Positions 6,666-11,468 of a DNA stretch of 14,308 nucleotides are shown in pieces (within the stretch, counting starts at the first letter, position 1; every line of letters starts with the position of its first letter). The notes under the pieces are model-generated. The model did no database searches. It was not told the origin of the DNA and saw only the letters and a program-made list of their open reading frames with translations. The position numbers and the translations under genes were made by a program. The stretch is taken from positions 1-14,308 of the forward strand of contig JALOAD010000071.1 of the NCBI GenBank assembly GCA_023228995.1, given 5' to 3'. This DNA is from Candidatus Muiribacterium halophilum (lineage in GTDB: Bacteria > Muiribacteriota > Muiribacteriia > Muiribacteriales > Muiribacteriaceae).

Positions 6666-8327
6666 ATGTTTGATAAAAAATTATGTGATCTTCTTAAAGC
6701 TAGATTTTCAATTATTTATATACCAACTTATGAAGAAAACAGAGTTCTTCAAAGTATTAGTTTGCTTGTGAAAGATCCGGTTAAAATAAAAACTGTTAGA
6801 GATGTTTTTGTGTGGACATGGACTGATGGTTTTGTTTCTGTTAACAATGACGAGGGCAAAAAAGCTCCATCTGATAGCAAAGATCCTGTAAAAGCTCTTG
6901 ATTTTATTCAAAAATATAAAGATCCTTCTGTGTTTATAATGAGAGATCTTCATGTTTTATTTGGTTCGGCAAATCGTCCTGGTGATGCTAATTTAATTAG
7001 AAAATTTAGAGATATTGCTCCGATTATAAGACAGGGAATTTCTCCAAAAACAATTATAATTACTTGTCCAATTACAGTTATTCCGGTTGAACTTCAAAAG
7101 GAAATTAGTATTCTTGATTATCCTCTTCCTGATTTCAAACACATTTATAAAGTTTTAGATGAGATAATTGAGGCTAATAGAGAAACCGGAAGAATTAAGA
7201 TTAATGTTGATTCTTTTGTTAAAGAAAGACTTGTAAAAGCTGCACAAGGTCTAACTCTTCAAGAAGCTGAAAACTCTTTTGCTCGTGCTATGGTTGAAGA
7301 TGGTAAGCTTGATATTAATGATGTAGATATTATTTTTGAAGAAAAAAGACAAATTATCAAAAAGACTGGAATTTTGGAGTTTATTAATTCAGAAGTTAAG
7401 ATTGAAGATGTTGGTGGTCTTGAAAATATCAAAAAATGGTTAAAAAAAAGAAATCGTTCATGGTTGGATGATGCTGCTAAATATTGTCTTCCTAATCCTA
7501 AAGGTATGCTTATAACAGGTGTTCCTGGTTGTGGTAAAAGTTTAATTGCCAAAGCTGTTAGTTCTATGTGGCAGCTTCCTTTGTTAAGGCTTGATATGGG
7601 TAAGATTTTTCAAGGTATTGTTGGTTCTAGTGAAGAAAATATGAGAAAAGCTTTAAATACGGCTGAAGCTGTTTCTCCTTCGATTCTATGGATTGATGAG
7701 ATTGAAAAAGGTTTTTCTGGTACTGGAGGAAGTGGTGATTCTGGTGTTACTGCTAGGATATTTGGTACTTTTTTGACTTGGATGCAGGAAAAAGAAAAAC
7801 CTGTTTTTGTAATTGCAACTGCTAATAATATAAGTGCTCTTCCGCCTGAATTCTTAAGAAAGGGTAGATTTGATGAGATTTTTTTTGTTGATATCCCAAC
7901 TGAAAAAGAAAGAGAAAATATATTTTTACTTCATGCGGTTAAAAGGTTAAAAAATAAAGAGGTTGTTGGAAATTTCAAACTTTCAAAAGATTTTTTGAAA
8001 TTTCTTGCTAAGCATACTGAAGGGTTTGTTGGTGCTGAGATTGAACAGATTGTAATAAATGCTCTTTTTGAGGCTTTTTCAGAATCTAGATCTATTAATT
8101 CAGAAGATTTTGTTAAAGCTGTAAAGAATATTGTTCCTTTATCTATAACTATGGCTGAAGATATTATGAGATTAAGAGAATGGGCTAATGTTAGGGCTGT
8201 TTCTGCAACTGCAAAAGAAGATAGAAAAAATTATGAAATGGATGGTAATAATATTTCAGAAGAAATTATTGAAGATGATAAACAAGGGATTTATAAAGAA
8301 AGAGGTGGAAGAACGGTGGATATATAA
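6666..8327 (+). CDS. Ycf46-like AAA+ ATPase
   Basis: The 553-residue protein matches the plan of the Ycf46 family. An N-terminal part (about 1-235) has a degenerate ATPase look, including the Walker-B-like strand SVFIMRDLHVLF and the LIRKFRDIAPIIRQ helix. A classical AAA module follows. Walker A is GVPGCGKS at 285-292, Walker B is ILWIDEIEK with D344 and E345, and sensor 1 is N387/N388 in ATANN. Arginine-finger candidates are R398 and R401 in FLRKGRFDE, and GAEIE at 456-460 begins the sensor-2 helix. It should be an active ring-forming ATPase that remodels a protein partner. Ycf46 is encoded in some plastids and in cyanobacteria, and no defined biochemical substrate is known to me. The weak GGTGG site and extended -10 promoter start the cluster. 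A DUF1257-like, a DUF2997 and a radical SAM gene follow downstream and are its likely partners. The family call is fairly firm; the function is unknown. Confidence 0.85.
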   Translation: MFDKKLCDLLKARFSIIYIPTYEENRVLQSISLLVKDPVKIKTVRDVFVWTWTDGFVSVNNDEGKKAPSDSKDPVKALDFIQKYKDPSVFIMRDLHVLFGSANRPGDANLIRKFRDIAPIIRQGISPKTIIITCPITVIPVELQKEISILDYPLPDFKHIYKVLDEIIEANRETGRIKINVDSFVKERLVKAAQGLTLQEAENSFARAMVEDGKLDINDVDIIFEEKRQIIKKTGILEFINSEVKIEDVGGLENIKKWLKKRNRSWLDDAAKYCLPNPKGMLITGVPGCGKSLIAKAVSSMWQLPLLRLDMGKIFQGIVGSSEENMRKALNTAEAVSPSILWIDEIEKGFSGTGGSGDSGVTARIFGTFLTWMQEKEKPVFVIATANNISALPPEFLRKGRFDEIFFVDIPTEKERENIFLLHAVKRLKNKEVVGNFKLSKDFLKFLAKHTEGFVGAEIEQIVINALFEAFSESRSINSEDFVKAVKNIVPLSITMAEDIMRLREWANVRAVSATAKEDRKNYEMDGNNISEEIIEDDKQGIYKERGGRTVDI

Positions 8328-8459
8328 TAAAAACCGGGATAAAACCGGGGAAAATCGGGATGAAACTGGGAAAGAGTGAAACAGGGAAAGAGTGAAACCG
8401 TGACAGATAAAGCCGTGACAGGTGAAGCGTGACAAAAAACAAAGTTATTATGTCACCGG

Positions 8460-8474
8460 AGAGTCGAAGACTCT
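8460..8474. other. Short perfect hairpin AGAGTC-GAA-GACTCT
   Basis: A 6-bp perfect stem with a three-base loop, lying between the AAA+ gene and the DUF1257-like gene. It has no adjacent T-tract, so it is not a terminator by itself. Confidence 0.6.
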
Positions 8475-8482
8475 TGTTACAA

Positions 8483-8506
8483 GCAATTTTTTCGTAAAAA
8501 AATTGC
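8483..8506. other. 10-bp hairpin GCAATTTTTT / AAAAAATTGC
   Basis: A perfect 10-bp stem with a four-base loop (CGTA) lies 8 bp after the previous hairpin. Most pairs are A-T. Together with its neighbours it could slow or attenuate transcription into the downstream genes. That role is speculative. Confidence 0.6.
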
Positions 8507-8524
8507 AGTCACAGTTTCTTAGGC

Positions 8525-8561
8525 TGTCATCCCGGTACTATTCTGAGCCGGGATCTGTTTT
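8525..8561 (+). repeat. REP-like palindrome, copy 2
   Basis: Identical over 37 bp to 6521-6557: TGTCATCCCGG, spacer, CCGGGATCTGTTTT. The stem is 8529-8535 with 8548-8554. The T-tract is only four long here, so termination would be weak. It is in the same orientation as copy 1. Confidence 0.85.
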
Positions 8562-8624
8562 AAAGTAGTGAAAGTGTGAAGTGGGAAAAAGTACAAAAAT
8601 CTTTAAATTAAACAAGGAGTTTTT

Positions 8625-9332
8625 ATGTCTGTTTCGCTTGCTATGATTCCTGTTGCAATTGCTCTTAGAATAATGATGGGTGAGGAAAGTTTTAATCAGT
8701 TTGTTGAAAGTTCTCAGGTTAAAATTCCTGTTGGAGTTAAAAATTCTGATGAACTTATTAAACTTGTTAAAAAATCAGGATTTGATATTAAAAGATTTGG
8801 TAAGAGTTATAAATCTCATTATAATGGAAAAAATAATTATTTTTTTTGGGATTTAATTGATGGAATTTGGAATATTTGTTTGAATCGCTCAATTCCTAAA
8901 CAAGATATTGATAGGATTTTAAATGATATTTCACAAGGTTTTGATATAAAAATATCAGCTGATATAAATATTCAAAAAAATATCAGAACATTTCCGACTA
9001 TATTTAATGATGAAAAAATGCTTTTGAATACTTTGAAAAAAATAGGTCTTGAATATACGGTTGGAGATAAAAACATTATAGTAAATACTGTTGAAACACA
9101 ACTTGATTTTGTTAAAAATTCTACTGGTTTTTATTCTGTTACTGTAAAAGATGAAACAAAACTTCCTGAAATCTATAAAAGTCTTACTGATATTATGAGA
9201 ATTTATAAAGAAAAAGTTCAGCAACATACTTATAATAATGTTGTTGAAAAATTAGAAAAGAAAGATTATAAAATTGAAAATGAGGAAAGGTTATTAGATA
9301 ATACAATAATTCTCACGGTAAGTGTTGATTAA
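8625..9332 (+). CDS. Protein with DUF1257/Ycf35-like C-terminal region
   Basis: The 235-residue protein has a short hydrophobic N-terminus (MSVSLAMIPVAIALRIMMG) that looks more like a buried helix than a signal peptide, then a polar, tryptophan-containing middle (YFFWDLIDGIWNICL, 72-86). From about residue 123 it resembles DUF1257/Ycf35 proteins. FPTIFNDEKMLLNTLKKIGLEY would be the opening strand and helix. The end YKEKVQQHTYNNVVEKL, then IENEERLLDNTIILTVSV, follows the usual tail of that family. The N-terminal 120 residues are extra compared with plain Ycf35 proteins. A strong AAGGAG site precedes the ATG, so translation is independent of the AAA+ gene. One base separates its stop from the next ATG, indicating an operon. 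Function is unknown; context suggests it works with the Ycf46-like ATPase. The domain match is from memory of the family pattern and is moderate. Confidence 0.6.
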   Translation: MSVSLAMIPVAIALRIMMGEESFNQFVESSQVKIPVGVKNSDELIKLVKKSGFDIKRFGKSYKSHYNGKNNYFFWDLIDGIWNICLNRSIPKQDIDRILNDISQGFDIKISADINIQKNIRTFPTIFNDEKMLLNTLKKIGLEYTVGDKNIIVNTVETQLDFVKNSTGFYSVTVKDETKLPEIYKSLTDIMRIYKEKVQQHTYNNVVEKLEKKDYKIENEERLLDNTIILTVSVD

Positions 9333-9333
9333 T

Positions 9334-10143
9334 ATGGATAAAGGAAAGAAATTTAATAAATATATTAATAAGCAAGTTGATGAAAAAATTGAAAATATTA
9401 TAAATTTCTTTTATAAAAATGTATTTCCTGTTAATAGATTTTATATATATCCAAATATTCCATGGAAAAAATTTGGTATTGCTAGAGAAAGGTTTGTATT
9501 TTTGCAAAAAGAAGAGCATTTACTTGGTTTTTATGATGATACTTTATTTGGAAGTGGAAAAGATGGTTTGGCAATTACCACAAGAGGAATATATTGGAAA
9601 GCAATATTTGCTGACCCTGAATTTCGTAAATTTGAACAGCTTTGTGATATGAGCATTGAATATAATAACATTAATAGGTTTTTTTTAATTGATAATCAAA
9701 AGATTTATATGAATATGCTTAATAAAAATGATATTAATAATGTTGTGATGTTTTTGAAGAAAACTAGTCATTTTTTTAAAGGATTAGAGCTTTCTTTTGA
9801 AGAAAAAAATACATTTAATAAAAAAACTGAACAACTCTTTACTGATAATAATGAATATGATATTAAAAAAACAGATTTGAATAATGCTCCAAAAGATATT
9901 CTTTTTATTCTTGAATTTTTTGATTTAGATAATACTGATAATTTCATTAATGTGAGAAAAAATCGTAATGGTTTTGATTCAATTGAAGAAGCTGGAGAGG
10001 TTTTAGGCCTTTCTCCTCATGAAATAATTCTTATGGGTAAAAATTGTTTTATTGGTAAATATAAATCAAATTGTAATAGCAATGATAATGATGATGAAAT
10101 AAAAAAAACATTTAAATTTGGAAGAAGAGTAGTTGATTATTAG
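9334..10143 (+). CDS. Unknown protein with PH-like and helix-hairpin-helix regions
   Basis: From the ATG at 9334 the product has 269 residues. The region around residues 64-145 (EHLLGFYDDTLFGSGKDGLAITTRGIYWK, continuing with the strands INRFFLIDNQKIYMN) resembles bacterial pleckstrin-homology-like domains that read 'lalyD.t.fgs.kdGlaiT..gi'. Near the C-terminus (about 181-236) a ComEA-type helix-hairpin-helix is visible: DLNNAPKDILFILEFFDLD, then FINVRKNRNGFDSIEEAGEVLGL. These motifs usually bind DNA backbone or mediate protein contact. A basic tail ends the protein. An upstream in-frame GTG at 9322 would add four residues and overlap the previous gene. The ATG one base after that gene's stop is preferred for coupling, though the only ribosome-site-like sequence (GGTAAG, 9317-9322) is poor. 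It is embedded in the Ycf46/DUF1257/DUF2997 cluster; its function is unknown. Confidence 0.7.
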   Translation: MDKGKKFNKYINKQVDEKIENIINFFYKNVFPVNRFYIYPNIPWKKFGIARERFVFLQKEEHLLGFYDDTLFGSGKDGLAITTRGIYWKAIFADPEFRKFEQLCDMSIEYNNINRFFLIDNQKIYMNMLNKNDINNVVMFLKKTSHFFKGLELSFEEKNTFNKKTEQLFTDNNEYDIKKTDLNNAPKDILFILEFFDLDNTDNFINVRKNRNGFDSIEEAGEVLGLSPHEIILMGKNCFIGKYKSNCNSNDNDDEIKKTFKFGRRVVDY

Positions 10144-10176
10144 TGATTTAATCCGATTATTTAACTGGAGGTTACA

Positions 10177-10404
10177 ATGTCAAAAAAACTTATTATCAAG
10201 ATATTACCGGATGGTAGAATAGAAGCAAATACTTCTGGTATAAAGGGTAAAGAATGTCTTTCATATATCAAAATTCTTGAAGAACTTTTAGATGCAGAAA
10301 CTTATAAGTCTGAATTTACTGAAGAATATTATGAAAAAAATATTGTTAATAATGATGTTAATATTGATAATAAAATTAATCAGGAAGTAAAAACTAAAAT
10401 TTGA
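10177..10404 (+). CDS. DUF2997 family small protein
   Basis: The 75-residue protein has the DUF2997 pattern: KLIIKILPDGRIEANTSGIKG as two strands around a PDG turn, then KECL with a conserved cysteine at residue 27 and a helix LEELLDAETYKSEFTEEYYE. The last 20 residues are a low-complexity Asn/Asp tail absent from the core. The function of the family is not known. A very good TGGAGG site precedes the ATG. Its TGA stop overlaps the TTG start of the radical SAM gene, so the two are translationally coupled. I recall DUF2997 genes next to DUF1257 and ferredoxin genes in cyanobacteria; here an Fe-S radical enzyme takes the place of the ferredoxin. Confidence 0.75.
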   Translation: MSKKLIIKILPDGRIEANTSGIKGKECLSYIKILEELLDAETYKSEFTEEYYEKNIVNNDVNIDNKINQEVKTKI

Positions 10405-10982
10405 AAGAAGAAATTTTTATCAATAATATAATAAAAAATACAAAAGTTGAAGGTCCTGGAATTAGACATGGTCTGTGGTTGCAAGGTTGTGAAAAAAAAT
10501 GTAAAGGTTGTTTTGCAAAGCATACTTGGGATATAGAAAGCGGGCAAAAATTTACTGTAAAAGATGTAGTTTCAGAACTTTCAGATTCAGAAGATGGTAT
10601 TACAATATCTGGTGGAGAACCATTTTTGCAGGCAAAGAGTGTTTTTAATATTCTTGACAACTTGAAAACTAAAAGTGTTATCCTTTTTACAGGATTTACA
10701 ATGGAAGAGATTTTGGAAAACAAAAATATTTTTATTTTAAAATGTATTAATAAAATAGATGTTCTTATAACAGGTAGATATGTTCAGGAAAACCCTGAAA
10801 AATCAAGACCTTTTGTAGGATCAGAAAATCAGAGATTTTGGTTTTTAACTAATAAATATTCATGGGATGATTTTAAACAATTAAAAAATTCTATTGAAAT
10901 AAGGATTAAAAATAACGGTAATATTGTTATAAATGGCATGGAAAATCCTGAAAATATCAAAATGTTTAGTTATAGCGAATAA
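10401..10982 (+). CDS. Radical SAM protein, NrdG/activase-like (4Fe-4S single cluster)
   Basis: The 193-residue protein contains the radical SAM cluster motif as C30-x3-C34-x2-C37 in WLQGCEKKCKGCF. It follows VEGPGIRHGL, the turn typical of NrdG- and PflA-type activating enzymes. GGEP at 71-74 binds the S-adenosylmethionine amino group, and a later strand reads IDVLITGRYV. The size fits the short activase class with one 4Fe-4S cluster. Such enzymes cleave S-adenosylmethionine to make a 5'-deoxyadenosyl radical and usually install a glycyl radical on a partner. No ribonucleotide reductase or glycyl-radical enzyme is encoded in the window, so a role in activating NrdD is unlikely from context. 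The start is TTG, overlapping the DUF2997 stop in TTGA, with AGGAAG about 12 bases upstream. It ends the cluster. The substrate may be one of its neighbours, but this is inference. Confidence 0.85.
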   Translation: MKEEIFINNIIKNTKVEGPGIRHGLWLQGCEKKCKGCFAKHTWDIESGQKFTVKDVVSELSDSEDGITISGGEPFLQAKSVFNILDNLKTKSVILFTGFTMEEILENKNIFILKCINKIDVLITGRYVQENPEKSRPFVGSENQRFWFLTNKYSWDDFKQLKNSIEIRIKNNGNIVINGMENPENIKMFSYSE

Positions 10983-10989
10983 AACTGTC

Positions 10990-11019
10990 TATAATATATT
11001 AATTTAATTATATATTATA
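10990..11019. other. A/T-only inverted repeat after the radical SAM gene
   Basis: TATAATATAT (10990-10999) and ATATATTATA (11010-11019) form a 10-bp stem with a ten-base loop, starting 8 bases after the stop codon. It has no GC pairs and is followed by A residues rather than T, so it is a poor terminator on the plus strand. Confidence 0.4.
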
Positions 11020-11037
11020 AAAAACGTTGCGTTTTGG

Positions 11038-11066
11038 TTGACTAAATAAATTTTTAAGTTTAATAT
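11038..11066 (+). promoter_or_regulatory. Candidate promoter of the STAS gene, possibly leaderless
   Basis: TTGACT (11038-11043) and TAATAT (11061-11066) are 17 bp apart. The predicted start point lies at about 11073-11074, exactly at the ATG. No ribosome binding site is visible between the -10 element and the ATG, which agrees with a leaderless transcript. Confidence 0.45.
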
Positions 11067-11073
11067 TGTATTA

Positions 11074-11376
11074 ATGAAAACAACAAATGAAAATGAAAAG
11101 ATTTATATTTACCCAAGTGAAAATATTTCATCAGAATTTTTTCAGAGTATTGAAGATGAAGTTTCTAAATTACCAAAATTATCAAAAATAATCATTAATT
11201 TTAAAGATATTTCCTATATAAATTCAGAATCATTAAGTGATTTTTCAAAATTTATAATAATTATGTTATCTAAAAAAATCAAAATTGAAGTTTGTGATGT
11301 AAATAGTAATCTTATGAATATTTTCAATATAACTTGTTTAGACAGAATTGTTAAAATAAAATCCTCAACCTCTTAA
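11074..11376 (+). CDS. STAS-domain protein (anti-sigma-antagonist-like)
   Basis: The 100-residue protein has the STAS fold pattern: KIYIYPSENISS, a helix, then the signature strand-turn KIIINFKDISYINSESLSDF (38-57), a helix with IIIMLSKKI, and KIEVCDVNSNLMNIFNITCLDRIV, which corresponds to the third strand and helix before the final strand. In anti-sigma factor antagonists a serine after the central strand is phosphorylated by a partner kinase. Here S53 or S55 in INSESL is the candidate, and the usual small glycine after it is replaced by Glu-Ser. No kinase or sigma factor gene is next to it. There is no clear ribosome binding site. It precedes the large STAND regulator by 92 bp in the same direction. 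The fold call is good and the partner is unknown. Confidence 0.7.
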   Translation: MKTTNENEKIYIYPSENISSEFFQSIEDEVSKLPKLSKIIINFKDISYINSESLSDFSKFIIIMLSKKIKIEVCDVNSNLMNIFNITCLDRIVKIKSSTS

Positions 11377-11427
11377 ACCCTAAAACTTTTTTAATAACTA
11401 TTAATTTCTTTTAATTGATTTTTGTAA

Positions 11428-11433
11428 TATAAT
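11428..11433 (+). promoter_or_regulatory. Candidate -10 element of the STAND regulator gene
   Basis: A perfect TATAAT lies 35 bp before the ATG at 11469. The -35 position (about 11405-11410, TTTCTT) is weak, so the assignment rests on the -10 element and the distance. A GAGAGAG ribosome site follows. Confidence 0.4.
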
Positions 11434-11468
11434 GTAAAATGAAAAATATTAATTAATGAGAGAGATTT

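Larger units (their letters stand above)
8328..8560. repeat. Repeat- and hairpin-rich intergenic region
   Basis: The noncoding gap after the AAA+ gene is unusually G-rich. It starts with degenerate copies of AAACCGGGATA-type and AAAGAGTGAAAC-type units (8331-8400). GTGACAGATAAAGCC and GTGACAGGTGAAGC follow as tandem copies (8400-8434). Then come a GTGACA / TGTCAC inverted pair (8429-8434 with 8451-8456), a small hairpin and a 10-bp hairpin listed separately, and a REP-like palindrome. No open frame with a ribosome binding site is seen. It may be an accumulation site for small repeats or a processed or terminating RNA region. Confidence 0.6.

Noticed and set aside
8188-8379. Open frame running from the AAA+ gene into the repeat region (63 codons)
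   Set aside because: It begins inside the AAA+ coding region in another frame and ends in degenerate repeats, without a ribosome site.
8328-8460. CRISPR-like array
   Set aside because: Repeats are short, degenerate and directly adjacent, without uniform spacers; no cas genes are present.
10394-10723. Minus-strand open frame opposite the radical SAM gene
   Set aside because: The plus strand carries the CxxxCxxC and GGEP motifs in frame; the antisense frame is a shadow.
10401-10982. Anaerobic ribonucleotide reductase activase (nrdG)
   Set aside because: The motifs fit, but no nrdD is nearby and the overlap with DUF2997 in a Ycf46-type cluster argues for another role, so the gene symbol was withheld.
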